Of a stretch of DNA of 64,000 bases, positions 23,380-35,259 are shown one piece after another. This DNA is from Metridium senile. Lineage: Eukaryota; Cnidaria; Anthozoa; Actiniaria; Metridiidae. A model generated the notes under the pieces. It saw only the letters and a program-made list of their open reading frames with translations, ran no database searches and was not told the DNA's origin. How positions within the stretch are numbered: the first letter of the stretch is position 1; every line of letters begins with the position of its first letter. The stretch covers positions 33,338,564-33,402,563 of the forward strand of contig OX459095.1 in NCBI GenBank assembly GCA_949775045.1. The letters run 5' to 3'. The position numbers and the translations under genes are program-made.

Positions 23380-24700
23380 AAATCAAAGGCCACCTATGGC
23401 CAACTCGAGGATCATTGTTAGAACATTTTGAAAGCGCTTACAGTTTAGACCGCTCCATTACGATTATGTAATTATTTTCTCAGATTAGCTTGAGATGATT
23501 TGAAGCGATAAAAAAGTATTCAATGTTGTTGTTTTATTTGTATTTTTTTGGTTGTCCTCTATTTCCCTTACGGTCCGTCGTTCCGTCAGTCCGTGATCCA
23601 CTGACAAGTCTGATATTTACCTGGTTCGATCTTTGGTTCGTGCAGAGATACATGCGAGTTCAAAGAGTGTCTAAGAAACAGTGTTATTAAGTTGTTCTTG
23701 CAAAATAAACGCCAGAAAAAGCAAAATAGATAGTCATTGAAGCAATTGGTGTTATATTTGAGGCGATTTGGGCTGTTGGGTGTAGTTTTTAGAGAGGCCG
23801 TTTTAGCTGTTTATTTGTTGTTGTCGAGGTCGACCTGGAGGTTTAAAACCGATCACGTTATCTGACATATTGTAAAGAAAGAAATATTACTTTCATCTAC
23901 ATATACATAGATCGTTAAGTTGAACTACTAGATAATAGGGTGAAGCGATTTAAGTTTTGCGAATAAGTTTGTTGTTCAGGGTGTGCAAGAAGCTAAGAGC
24001 TTGGCAATCGCCAGTTTCAATTGCCGTTCGAATTTGTACGAATTAATAGTAGTCAATAAAATTAAACTATATTGACAGATAAACCCGTTACTTTAATCAA
24101 AAATATAAAAGAAATAATTACAATAAGCAATATATTTACCCTAAAACATCACTAAAGTATTATACTGTTGTTGTCTTCACTTCTAGTGTGTATCGTACTC
24201 TCTAAGAATGCTTACAATGCTGTTAAATATCCAGTAGTAACAGCTTCCTCCTTTGTAACTAGTTGTGAATCCATTCCATAGCATTATGAAATGATGGATA
24301 AAAAGTAGCTTCTGTTTATAGCAGGGAAGATTTCTCGATAAATTTCATCATAATAAGTTGGTTCGCTTGGTTCGCTCGTAAATTGCATGATCTTTAGTAA
24401 AATTCACAGTGACCATTTCCGAAAACATTCGACATAAACTTAATGTGTAATTCTACTGCGAATCATGTGGCGTGAGCACATAAAGAGAGTATTCTCGATT
24501 ACTTCGACCGAGAAATCATTCCTTCGACGAATCAAATATCCATGTGCTCGAAGTACGCTGACCGAGATCTTGGGGCTCAAAAGTTTACACTGACGATCTA
24601 GTGAGTGAGCGAGTGAGTGAGTGAGTGAGTGAGTGACACTTCCGGTTCAAAAGCCCCATCCCAATAACTCGAGGATCTTAGATCCACGAGTTAAAAAGGG
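23380..24700. mobile_element. 1.3-kb non-coding element, copy 1
   Basis: Nearly identical along its whole length to 40415-41747, which interrupts the BEL element. The left part has AACTCGAGGATC shortly after GGCCACCTATGGCC. The right end is a hairpin AACTCGAGGATC-TTA-GATCCACGAGTT followed by AAAAAGG. A (GAGT)n run lies at 24604-24635. It has no open frame of note and no clear target duplication. The class is unknown; short subterminal inverted repeats plus a 3' hairpin could suit a Helentron- or YR-type non-autonomous element. Confidence 0.7.
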
Positions 24701-26290
24701 TCACGGTTCAAAAATAAAAAACATTATATATTCAGCTGTTAGTACTGAAATGCTCTCGTATAAGTGTTAATTGTAGTACGATATATATGGCCGTAAACCT
24801 GCTCCCAATTTATATTTGTTTTATTGAATCTTTTTTCAAGGTGTTTTTATTAGGAAGGACGACAGTTTCACTTTTAATTTTATCCTAGTATAAATTTTAA
24901 AAGCTACTTAAAAAAGATGATTCAGCAGATATGTTCGCACTAGATTTTGACTCGATAAAGAAAAGACGGCATTTACTTTTTCAAAGCGACACTGAATCTC
25001 TCACATCATGGCAAAAAGAAAGAAAGAAAGAAAAAAAACCCAGATATGTCTAGTACGAAAGGGCAAACGAAAAAGTCAAATGATTGCGAAAAATATATAT
25101 ATTTTAAAGGACAAAGCTTACATATGCGGGGAGTTCATTTTGACTTATCTTGATTATCTTTTTGAGATTTGCCAGCTGTTTTTGAAGTCAATTCAGTTTT
25201 CCTTCTTCGAAAGTTTTGAAAAAAAAACCCTGCAAAGAATATGGAGTATAGTAGAGCAGTCCCTTTGCCGCTTGAAATTCCTTCGCGAAGATATACGACA
25301 AGCGACATCAATCTTCGATTGACTTTAAGGACTCTTTGAACTTCATTCTCTGATTTTACAGACACATATCGCCATTTTCGAGCTAGCCTACTTTTCACAG
25401 CCCTTCTTCGGCGCCTCGCCATCACTTTTCGACTTCGCTATGCTCTTTTCATCATGATGAAATAAAAGGGTTTTTAGGTTTTTGAGTCGTTTTTATTTAT
25501 TTAAATATCTATTTGGTTTGTACTATCTCAAATTTCTTATTTGCGATCGATCCCATCGTGTTTTTGCTAGTATGACATAGTCCTATAATACTAGAATGAG
25601 GATGGCAAATTTTGACGCACGCTTAATACTATAGCTTTCATCAGAAAAATGAATCTTGGTCTTTTTTTTGTTTATTTGTTTAAGATTTATCCGATTATTT
25701 TGATAAAAATGTGAAAATTAATACGCAAGTGATATGAGAAATGATATGATAGTAAATTTTGCAGCACGAAATTTTGAAGGCGAAAATTAAAACTTCGGTT
25801 ACTAAAAATTATGTCGCACGCCAGTAGGGCAAGGCAAAAATTAAACTGCATCTGGGAATTCAAATGGAGCGGGGGGTATTGTAGAGTTTTCTTATTTAGG
25901 CTCTCTTGGATGTTTGTAATGCAAATTTCATTCTATTATCTTTCGTATGTTATACCGCTAAATTAGACTTTCCCTTATAAATATCGAGACTGACAAAAAA
26001 TGAAAATAGTAAACAATTTAGTGATAACGTGACATTTGTGAATAAAGTTGATCTTCAGAGTACGAATTGTTGGAATGCCAATGAAACTATATTTCTTTAG
26101 ATATTTTTGAACATTTCATGGAGTTCCGTGCACAAAGATCCGCAGTTAAGTTTTGACAGTTTCAACTCATGAACTTTAAATCTTTCCCCGACATAAAAGT
26201 GTGAAACCAAAAGCTGATGTCATCCAATATGTATACAATGAAATATGAACGTTAATTATTTGTTTTTCCCCGTTCTACAGGTGTTTTTCT
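24701..26290. other. Non-coding DNA upstream of the GPCR gene
   Basis: No supported gene. A Lys/Arg-rich frame at 25008-25322 has low-complexity composition and no recognisable domain. The region may hold the GPCR promoter and 5' UTR exons, but no defined signal is visible. A TTCTACAG at 26274-26281 could be an acceptor for a 5' UTR exon. Confidence 0.4.
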
Positions 26291-28221
26291 ATGATGTATT
26301 CTAATGTTACTACAGACAAAGGGGATTTTCTGGCCAGGAGAAGTATGTTTGAAGTAGTGTTGAGCTCAGCAATAACAGCGATTATCATCGTGATTGCTTT
26401 TTCAGGTGAGTTCACTTATAAAGAGCTTCTCAAATAAAGAACTATAAATTGATCAACAACTATATATGTAGGTAACAATTATGTAAGTAAAGTATTTGAT
26501 TTCCCCTCTTTTTATTCTATGGACCTGGATAGTATCCCCTGGATAATATCGTGCACTCAACCAATCCTCCGTGTGTTAACCTCCCTCTAAAGAAACGTGA
26601 ACAAGCTATCAATCGAGAGGAATCGTGTAAATCGCGAACGTAAGACTTGCCGCGCCAAGTGTTATGAATTAAATAATTGAAAATTGTGCACTATATTACT
26701 GACTAAACAAAAGATTTCAAACGGGACCATATTTGAACGTTCAGGTCATATTGAACTTCGAACGAGCCGATAAGTACCACAGGCAGCCCAAAACCACAGA
26801 TTGATAGTGGTGGGAGCCTGTGCACGGAGAGAAGAAAAATAAATCAAGCCAAGCTGGCCCACTATTATAACAAGCACGTGAGAGATCTGGATGCTTTCGA
26901 GACGAAGACGAAGTGGGACAAGGCGTCGGTCAAACGCAGACTCGATGATCTATCTCCTGAGGTTGAATCTATAACAATGCGTCATACACAAGGAATCGGG
27001 TGGACCTAAAGAAGACACATTTTAATATAGTATAATCTGCATTTAAAGGGTTATTGATATAATCAGTCACTAATTAGATCTTAAAGGAAGGGGGATGTAA
27101 CGTGATGCGTACCATCCTCGTGATTAGTCTCAGGTTACCAATCGATTTGTGTTATATTCTTGTATTCCATGAGCATAGTTAATACACGCAATAAAGACGC
27201 ATAGAGAATCTTACAGACTATGCTTGTGAAATATGTAATTGATATTTAAAAGTTAATAATTAACTCAGAGAGAGAGAAATTGTAAATTGGTTTGATTACA
27301 CGCTCACTACATTACTTTTGGTAATATCCACATGTTATATTAATCAAAATTGATGTGTTTTATTACACATGTTTTCTTTTTTTTTCAGGTAATGTGATGG
27401 TATGTGTTGCTGTATGGCGCAACCAAAATCTCAGGACAGCCTGTAACTACTTTATAGTCTCTCTCGCTGCTACAGACATCATCGTGCCAGTGTTTTCTCT
27501 GCCACTCAATTTCGCCTTTGCAATAACAGGCTATATGCTATTCCCTGATTGGGTTTGTCAAGGCCAAGCCTACATTTTAGTAACAATGACAACACTATCT
27601 GTAACTACAATAACACAGACCGCTGTCCATCGGTACCTGAAAGTGGTTCATCCTCAGCGATGTCCAAACAAGAAAACTGTCCTCAACACCATCATTGGAA
27701 CGTGGGTTTTTATGCTTCTTTTGCCTTCTTTTTATTTCATCCAAGGATTTAAAGCATTGTTTTATCCTAAAAACCTTTATTGCTTTATCGAGTTAAAGAA
27801 TGTAACCACAGTTGTTGCAAGTATTGCTATTATAGGACTTTTACTGAACCTCGTGGTCATTGCTTTCTGCTATGGGAAGGTACTTGCAACAGTAAGAAAA
27901 CACAAACAGAACACAAGACAGTCGCTCCAAAGGAACCCTGGAAATAGAAGCAGGCAAAGTCAAGAGGAAGAGCACATTACTAAAGTCTTTCTTGCAGTTG
28001 TCATTGGGTTTATCTTCTGTTGGACACCAGCGTATTTGATGTGGATGTTATATCTTTACCACATAGACCTACCAACACAATTTCATCTGTTTTCAACCAT
28101 TTCGGCATGTATTAGCTCTTGCATAAACCCATTTATATATGGACTCCTCAATAAAGCATTTAAGGCGGAATTTAAAAAAATGTTACACTTTTGGAATAGG
28201 AATGATATTAATCCCTTTTAG
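26291..28221 (+). CDS. Class A (rhodopsin-like) GPCR, two coding exons
   Basis: Exon 1 is 26291-26405 and exon 2 27389-28221, joined by a GT-AG intron with a phase-1 junction inside TM1 just before the conserved Gly-Asn (GNVMV). This gives 315 residues, normal for a short-tailed class A receptor. Visible landmarks: an N-terminal NVT glycosylation site; TM2 with SLAATD; the disulphide pair Cys in WVCQGQ and in LYCFIE; TM3 ending HRYLKVVHP, where His replaces the usual Asp/Glu of DRY; TM6 FCWTPAY; TM7 NPFIYG; and a basic C-terminal helix 8. The fold resembles amine/adenosine/melatonin-type receptors, but the ligand cannot be named. It is the only intact host-type gene here. The HRY variant could alter basal activity (inference). 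Confidence 0.88.
26778..27009 (+). mobile_element. Transposon end and Gag-like relic inside the GPCR intron
   Basis: CACAGGCAGCCCA at 26778 matches the terminus of the 6.3-kb transposon. Downstream, 26848-27009 keeps an open frame (AKLAHYYNKHVRDLD onward, ending TAA) that resembles the start of a BEL/Pao-type Gag. Both are fragments within the intron. Confidence 0.45.
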
Positions 28222-29180
28222 GGCATAACTTGCAAGGGTTTGGAGGAATCTGCTTTTAACGTCACCGTAAAATACAGAATCATAAAAGCCATGAAAACAC
28301 AAATCTATAATTTAAAGGCAAAAATAAAAGCAGAACGGTTAAAAGGTGGTGTCAAGTTGGTGGAGAAGATCTGTAATTCATGGATAAGTACGACGACCTA
28401 TCGATTTAGATATAGAGAAACCTAAAGAAGAAAATAACCAATTAAGAAAATCAAAACTTAAATAATCCTTAAAAAGTTAAAAAAAACATGCACAAGAAAA
28501 GCTCACTGACGCTTTAGAAAGAACTGAAAAAAACCCTATTTAGACCATTAGCTCTGAAAGCTGTTAGAAAAGCCGTAAGAGGTCCACAAAAAAATGAAAA
28601 GACTACTCTTCACAGCATAGAGCAAGAATTAGATAAAGCCTAAAAGACAAATGTAAGTCAACATTATTTTTGGGGGGCTATATAATTCTGTAGCTATGAA
28701 CGTTAAAGTTTTTAGTCCAGACAGCGACACGTTTGAGACGTTTCAATTCTCATAACATATCCTTTACGAATTATTCACCAAGACAAAGTGCAAATCCGAC
28801 ATGTCTACAGGGATCCAATCCGATATGACTACAATAAGCCCAAGCATAAGGGTCAACCAGTATCAGCACAAGCTCAATCAGGAAACCTAAACATATGTAC
28901 TATATCAAGTCGACGTTCCATTGAACCAAGATTTGCATTGAGGTATGATGGCAGAAAAAGGGTTTAAAGTGACACCGACTTCAAAAATTTTATCCATCAA
29001 ACGTGTAAAAAAAGAAATGACGAGGGACAGATTGTTTTAGGTAAAATTGAGTTGTCCAGAGACCTTCATGCAGTATACCATCAGCCTGTAGCATCAATTT
29101 CAGAACTGGCAAGCAAATCCCGGGCCAAAGCAGTATACCTGTGAAAGTTCGAAATTGCCACGGTTGGGAAGACCAATTGA
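28222..29180 (+). other. 3' flank of the GPCR gene, no gene
   Basis: AT-rich sequence with short frames. It may include GPCR 3' UTR and the decayed start of the following pseudogene. Confidence 0.4.
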
Positions 29181-30029
29181 TCAAGCCAAAATCGATACCT
29201 TTCTTAAAGTAATCAATTACCTAGGGCAAAGTGAAGAAGAATAGATGACTATTACCAGTCTATGTAACAAAATGCAAGAAAACCTGTAAGGATCTCGTGA
29301 ACAGGCTTATAGTATATCATATGAAAAACAAACTGTTAGAGCATTTTGGCGACAAAGTTGTGAACAACCGAACGTGAGAGACGATGCAGTAATCAACGTC
29401 CGGAAGAAGAAGCAGTTGCAAAACTAAATCAAGACTGAAATTTCTAAGTTAAAAGCTGAACATGACCACTATCCATCAATTATCTTCGCTCGAACAAGCC
29501 ACAGAGTACATTCCAAAGTTACTCCAATGCTGATTTAAAACTTGTAAACTTGTAGTAATTGGCTGCTATATTACGTCGCGTCTACAAAGAATTGGCAAAG
29601 TATTGGCATAGCAGAAGTTTGAGGAAGAGCAGTGTTCGCAAACCTATTCAAGGTTATTGATCTCAAGGAAGCTATTAAGGAGGAAATCATTTTTGCAGGA
29701 GAAAAGACACTGCTCTCAATGTATAACGGTATCAATGAGGACAGTCTAGACTCTCTGCGCTTAAGCCGTTTCTGCCAAAAAGGATCGTCTAGCCTTCAAT
29801 CAGAAAATCTTAAATCAAGTTAAGGCCGATGATTGGGGCTGGGAGCTGTATGAAGGGAACCTTTTTCCTGCAAAAACAAAGTTACCAGCAGCACATTCTG
29901 CACTAATCGAGATAATTCGTTGTAAATGCAGATCTGACTGTCGAACCTTGAGATGTTTATGCAGAAAGTACGGTCTTAAGTGCTCAGTTGTGTGGTCTTT
30001 GCAAAGGTCAAAGCTGTATTAATCAGTAA
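29181..30029 (+). pseudogene. Decayed transposon-type protein with CXC cysteine-rich C-terminus
   Basis: The frame can be followed in pieces: a start-like part (KIDTFLKVINYLGQSEEE), a part around 29321 (MKNKLLEHFGDKVV), an open stretch 29632-29823 and a C-terminal part from about 29822 (DDWGWELYEG). The end is rich in cysteine, as in RCKCRSDCRTLRCLC and CGLCKGQSC, a CXC-like zinc cluster. Several stops and frameshifts break it. This layout resembles a protein repeated in cnidarian genomes with a C-terminal CXC cluster; its function is unknown to me. No TIRs were found around it. Confidence 0.5.
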
Positions 30030-30810
30030 CAATGGAAATTGATGATGTACCATATCAGGACGAATATATTTGGCATTTTTCATTTTTCAAGGTAGATGCG
30101 GACTTTGTTCCCTGATTTGTAACATATTTTATAGTGCAAGTTTTGTTTGCCTAGAAAAGGTCGCTTAAATAATGTACATACAAATTTAACTTGATTCAAA
30201 ACTAGCAGTGGTGTTGTTGAGATCATAGATTGATTAATAAAGTATGACATTCTATGACATTATTTGATAATATTTAAATATGTAATTTCCTGAATTTAGT
30301 GTACGTTTTGATGCTCTGAGGTTTTCCATGAAACTTTTTGTAACTTTTTCGGGAAACAAAAGAATTATTGCTAATCTTAGATTATTTTTTTAGATTATGT
30401 TATTTATGGTTGGGCTTCCCGTGGCGAAAGGCAGTAACTTCAAAGTCGTTTTTCACCTAGTTCCACCAGTGAGATTTTTAGTATGTTGTTAAGGTAACTT
30501 GTCTTGGCTGAATAGCAATAAGAAAAATTATGTTGCAATTTGTTTGAACACTAAAAAGACTTGACTAGTGACGAGGCCTTTGAAACTACATCTAATACTC
30601 ATTAATTACTGCATGCACGGTTGGTCTTTTGAAAATTAACTGTCTTTGTTTTGTTAGTTTATATTTCAAAGTCCTAGGAAATTGAAGTAATATTTCAAAG
30701 TCGAGTCATTTTCAATGGAGTTTTATAGTACGGCACGTGGTACAAATACGTTTTTGGGATTGGTTGTTACCTTCATGAATAATTAATGAGTATAAGATCA
30801 AGTTTTCAAG
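30030..30810. other. Non-coding AT-rich DNA
   Basis: Nothing recognised. Confidence 0.5.
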
Positions 30811-31008
30811 GTTATCAAGAAATTCAACACGAAACTTGCAATCAGAATCATAAGGGAAAAGCCATACCTGTCTCCAAATCACATCAAACTATTGCATGAC
30901 TCAGTCGCTCAACCATCTATAGAATATTGCTGCTCGATTTGGGGCAATTGCATCACTGAGATTCTCCAAAAAGTACGTTTAGCGAAAATCAAATGCGCCT
31001 TAGACTGA
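30811..31008 (+). pseudogene. Fragment of a non-LTR (LINE) reverse transcriptase C-terminus
   Basis: A 65-codon open stretch contains HIKLLHDSVAQPSIEYCCSI followed by Trp-Gly-Asn. This matches the region after the RT palm in CR1/Jockey-like LINEs, where a tyrosine/serine-pair segment ends in VWGN. There are no RT catalytic motifs upstream, so only a 5'-truncated fragment remains. Confidence 0.55.
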
Positions 31009-31619
31009 AAGCTCGTAATTATTCAGGCTGGCCCGCAGGGGAGCCTGAGTCTAGGTTTACCTTTTCTATCTATGGGTCTATTGTTGTGTCGAGATTGCAC
31101 ATTAAGTAATGCCACAGGTAAACCAAAACTACTCTATGACGTAGCCTGACTAAAGTGCGTCTAGTTTACTAATACAGCGATGGAGCTCATTTGGACCGTG
31201 ATATTTACTTCTCATACTGGAAAAGGCGCTCAACGGAAAGGCGACGAAAGCGAGGACTGGAAATTACCAGACTTTGTTGAACAGCACAGAAACAGAAATG
31301 TTGATGTGTACTCGAATAACCACTGAACATGCTAAACTATATCATACATGGTATGAGCTGTTGAATTTGTTGTTGTATTATTGAGATGTTTTGAGAAATA
31401 TTTATTGTGCTGCACGCGCACGCTCAATAAGTACAAATTTGTAAATGTTCTATTCATTGTAGTGATGTATGTAATAAAATTCATATACAATCAATGTTTA
31501 TTTGGTTGTTTTTTATTATATTTTCGCATCCAGTTTATTTCATATCTAAAGTTATTTTTACTGTTGAGCCAACATTATATTTGTTAAAAAAGCTCAGAAT
31601 ATAACCGAAAATGAGAAGC
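31009..31619. other. Non-coding DNA
   Basis: No supported gene. Bases 31620-31625 (CTTACC) are the target duplication of the next element. Confidence 0.5.
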
Positions 31620-31870
31620 CTTACCTACGGTGGCCCACAGGGGACAGCTGCAAACAAATAAAATATTCCTCTCAAAATGGCGGCACGGTGGTTGTTGTAG
31701 CTGCGGCTAGTAAGAATGTTTTGTCCATTTTGTGCTTCTGCTGTGCTGTGTGAGTGCGCTAAATTTTGCTACTCTTGTGGTAAAGACCTCACCTCAACTA
31801 CGAAGGATGAAGAGTCAGGTAATACATCAGTAAATGACTTGATAAGGGAATTATTTCATCGTGGTTATAA

Positions 31871-32670
31871 TGTACGAGTCAAATCCAAAGGTGCCCATCC
31901 CCCCCCCCCCCCCCCCCCCCCTGGGCAAAACCCGGGCATTTTACAAGACTTGAGTTCCGTATAGTGGGGAATTTGACGCCGATTAGCTACTTGAACGGGC
32001 GGGCATTTGAGTTGTCGGCCATCTTTAAAAATACCCAGAAAGCATTGGAGTCCTAACCACAGGTAGCCCATGATCAGGCAAAAGTCACACGGGAACGGAA
32101 GCGAAAAGCAAAGAATTGATAGATAGTTTTTCCTTGTTATACAACTATTTCAAAAAACGTCAGAATTTTTTTAAAGAATTGGCGATTGACGAACAGCGAT
32201 TGCAAAGGAGCTCTGGGTACTGTTCTTTCACAAGTAAAATTAAATCGAAAAGTGCAAAGAAAATTCAAGTTCTTTCAGTTTTTAAGATAGATTTGTGAAT
32301 TATATCGAGATCCATGTTTCGGTCGTGCAATCACCAATCAAAAATTGCCAATAACCATTCTCTTCTTCAACGTTTTTTGAAATTTCCCTTCATATTAATA
32401 GATTGTACAAGTTTTGTCCACCATGTTCATGAGACGTCATGTAGTAGAAGGAAGTTTAAGTATTTTCTTTTCTACTTTAAGTAAAATTTGAGTTTATCAC
32501 TGACTCGAGCTCGAGGGGCGGGCATTTGACCATTCTGTTGCTTTCAATAGTGGGACATTTGACTGTTCAGTTTGCCCAGATGGTGGGGAATTTGACCAAT
32601 TTTTTTTCAAAAAGTCAAATGCCCGGGGGTTTGCCCGGGGGGATGGGCACCTTTGGATTTGACTCGTACA
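31871..32670. mobile_element. 800-bp MITE with 3-bp TSD TAA
   Basis: The left terminus TGTACGAGTCAAATCCAAAG and right terminus CTTTGGATTTGACTCGTACA are exact inverted repeats extending to GGTGCCCATCC. The flanks are TAA (31868-31870) and TAA (32671-32673), the duplication typical of PIF/Harbinger elements. Removing it with one TAA rejoins the transposase frame. It starts with a 23-C run (31899-31921) and contains a CACAGGTAGCCC motif (32055) related to the family at 6.3 kb. Confidence 0.85.
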
Positions 32671-33112
32671 TAAGTACGAGGTTATCGTAAAATTTCTCGA
32701 AAGGGAAGGCCACGCTTATAAGAAGAGAAGTCCAAGGGGCTGGTAGACTAGCAGGATACAGAAATATCTGGCATGCGTTGCGTCTACGACACCATGTGCA
32801 TGTTCCTCGGTCATTAGTTGCTCGATTAATGAAAAAGATTGACCCTGATGGGGTACAAGCAAGAAAAGCAAGACGCCTCAGTAGAAGACGCTATCTACCT
32901 CCTGGTCCAAATTTCTGTTGGCACATCGATGGTAAGCTTATGTTATAATGTTAATTACAATAATCAATCCACCTAAATGGGCCACCTAAATGCACAATGT
33001 ACATTTACAATGAAGAGAGTGGATGTGTGCATACTAATGATTTATGAAAGTTTACAATTGATCAGGGCCGAACCAATAAAACAATGCAACAAAACAGTAG
33101 AAAAAAATAAAT

Positions 33113-33250
33113 ACAGTCAACTCTCACCTTATAGACACCTCGATATTACGGACACCTCGATATTACGGACACCCATTATTATGGACACTGAATAAATCCA
33201 TCCTTATAGTGTTTGCACTATAAGGCAAATTTCCATAAAAAATAGCTTTT
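33113..33250. repeat. Repeat of CTCGATATTACGGACAC units in the IS3EU intron
   Basis: The stretch starts ACAGTCAACTCTCACCTTAT and carries two tandem ACACCTCGATATTACGG units and an inverted ACTATAAGG pair. It resembles the terminus of a Tc1/mariner-like repeat, incomplete here. Confidence 0.45.
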
Positions 33251-35259
33251 TATTTATTCTATCTTTACTTTCTAGGATATGATAAACTTAAGCCATATGC
33301 CTTCCCAATACATGGGTGTATTTGTGGATACAGTCGGCGCATACTTTGGCTTGAAGTAGTAAAATCAAACAATGATCCAAATGTGCCTGCAAGATTTTAT
33401 CTAGACACGGTTCAAAGTTTGAAAGGTTGTCCCATGACTGTTCGGTCAGATTGTGGAACAGAAAATGTAACATTGGCTGCAATGCAGTGTTCATTTAGAG
33501 CATCGCACAAGGATGATTTTGCATCAGATAAAGCTCACAGATATGGCACCTCAACTTCTAACCAGCGAATTGAAGGTTGGTGGTCTTTTCTGAAGCGTAA
33601 TCGGTCAGGGTGGTGGATTTCCTTCTTCAAGGACATGATACAATGCGGATTACTCAACTTGGGTAATATTTTCCATATGCAATGTCTGTGGTTTGGCTTT
33701 TCTGAAGTTATCCAGACCGAGCTAGACAAAGTAAGAGATCACTGGAATAGTCACTACATAAGAAAATCAAAGAATGATACTGTTTCTGGTGTCCCAGATG
33801 TCTTGTTTTACTTACCTGAGTATTCTGGTAGTATTGAATGTTTGCAGCATGTTACACAGACCCAAATAGATGAAATGGAGAATCATCTTCACTTTTCACA
33901 GGAAGTGGACATATACTAAGAATATTTAGAATCTGTATTAGACAACAAGCCACACCCTTCTGATGAAAAAGAAGCTTTTGATTTGTTTCAGTATTTTATT
34001 GAACTTCAATAGGGCTAGCAGAAGCCTTAACACAAACTGTGTCTGTAATATTGCAAAGCCATTTTCAACAATATCTTTTTATAAAACTTATGTAATTATA
34101 CTGTGTTAATGTACAATAAATATTTTAATAGTTTTGTATTGTCTAATCTTAAATGTCAAAATATAAATGTTTGAAATAATATAAAATAATAATCATACAA
34201 CAAAAGTTAATCATCATTTAAATATATAGTAAAAAAATATAATTAATATATAAAATGTTTCCTATTTAATATTTTAATAATTTTGTCATAAAAGGTCCCA
34301 GTATATTCTGTATTTATGAATTTATGAAATGTGTGGTGTGTTATCTCATAATTTGACCAACAGCTTCACATTACTAATTTCATAAGTACAGACAAGCATT
34401 GGACTCAAAGTTTTGTTTTTGTCATCATATAATATCATCTAGCTTATAATATACAAATCTTTTTAACATCAACCATATTAGATATAAATTTTTGATAGTT
34501 AATTTTAAGAATCAATAACAATTACAAACTACAGTGAGGTACTTGACAATGTGATTTCTGAGCACTCTTGTCACAAATCAAAGTCAGTCAACTATGTAAT
34601 GCAATTTGTCACTGAGAATTTGATAAAGACATTTTAGTGTTACTTTCCAGTCAAGCCATATGAGCATTACCATATAAGCATGGATCATTTGTGACAGTTA
34701 TGTTTTCATTGTTAAATACATATTACAGACCTATAAAAACTGAGCTTGATATAACAATCTCTATATAACAATCTCTGTATAACAAGTGAACAATGTGCAT
34801 GCAATTATGTAATGATGAATCATGATGCATCTTGTCAAGGACAACAAGATTACTTGTTAATGCAGTTAGTTCCTTTCATGGTTTTGTTCCCTTTTTTACT
34901 GAATAAAAGAGTTTAGCATATACCATGTTCAAAACATTGTAAAAATGGAAATTCTAATTGGCCAGTTCTCTCTGAATATATATGTGACCTTATCTCCGCT
35001 CAAGCTCGGGATATTGAAGTTGCAATCAAAATATAGACTTAAGAAATTACTTTGTTAAGAGTGTCAGCTATAATAATCAAGAAAACAAAGCAATAGTCTA
35101 TGTGAGCAGGCACCATTTTCTAGAACAAAGTATATGGGAAACTCAGTACATTCACTCTTTTAGTCCTAATATCTTACAAGCATTTTTTTAACAACTTTTA
35201 TTTGTTTGCAGCAACTTTTATTTGTTTGCAGCTGTCCCCTGTGGGCCACCGTACTTACC

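Larger units (their letters stand above)
31716..33919 (+). pseudogene. IS3EU-like transposase, split by a MITE and frameshifted
   Basis: The first exon segment (31716-31870) has an N-terminal zinc-ribbon-like CPFC...CYSCGKD pair of CXXC motifs. After the MITE (31871-32670) the frame resumes at about 32672 with a helix-turn-helix-like stretch (KYEVIVKFLEREG), then meets a stop at a 1-nt shift near 32737. The next frame (GRLAGYRN, then WHALRLRH) runs to a donor at 32932; a 344-bp intron follows; the last exon is 33276-33919. Catalytic residues: Asp in WHIDG (split by the intron), Asp in SDCGTEN, Glu in SNQRIEGWW. One conserved Asp-Gly is Cys-Gly (GCICGYSRR). Transposases of this group cut and paste the element. 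This copy is dead because of the MITE and the shift. Confidence 0.85.
31626..35253 (+). mobile_element. IS3EU-like DNA transposon
   Basis: The termini TACGGTGGCCCACAGGGGAC and the inverted GTCCCCTGTGGGCCACCGTA begin inverted repeats of at least 37 bp. CTTACC on both sides (31620-31625, 35254-35259) is a 6-bp target duplication. The transposase gene inside carries the DDE and WHIDG signatures of the IS3EU group. The element is 3.6 kb, of which 0.8 kb is a nested MITE. About 1.3 kb after the gene (33.92-35.19 kb) is AT-rich and non-coding. A CAACTTTTATTTGTTTGCAG unit is duplicated at the inner edge of the right TIR. Confidence 0.85.

Noticed and set aside
24600..24640. (GAGT)n run as a possible regulatory or CRISPR-like repeat
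   Set aside because: A simple microsatellite inside the 1.3-kb element; the second copy has it as well. No CRISPR-type spacers anywhere.
23380..24700. Calling the 1.3-kb element a standard Helitron
   Set aside because: There is a 3' hairpin, but the end is AAAAAGG, not CTRR, and an A^T insertion site is not seen.
25008..25322. 104-codon Lys/Arg-rich frame
   Set aside because: Low-complexity start, no recognisable domain, no splice or promoter context.
31880..31964. Proline-rich extension after the zinc-ribbon sequence
   Set aside because: It comes from the poly-C run of the inserted MITE, not from a real protein.
33120..33250. Repeat units as a riboswitch or structured RNA
   Set aside because: They match the style of transposon termini with direct and inverted units and lie in an intron.
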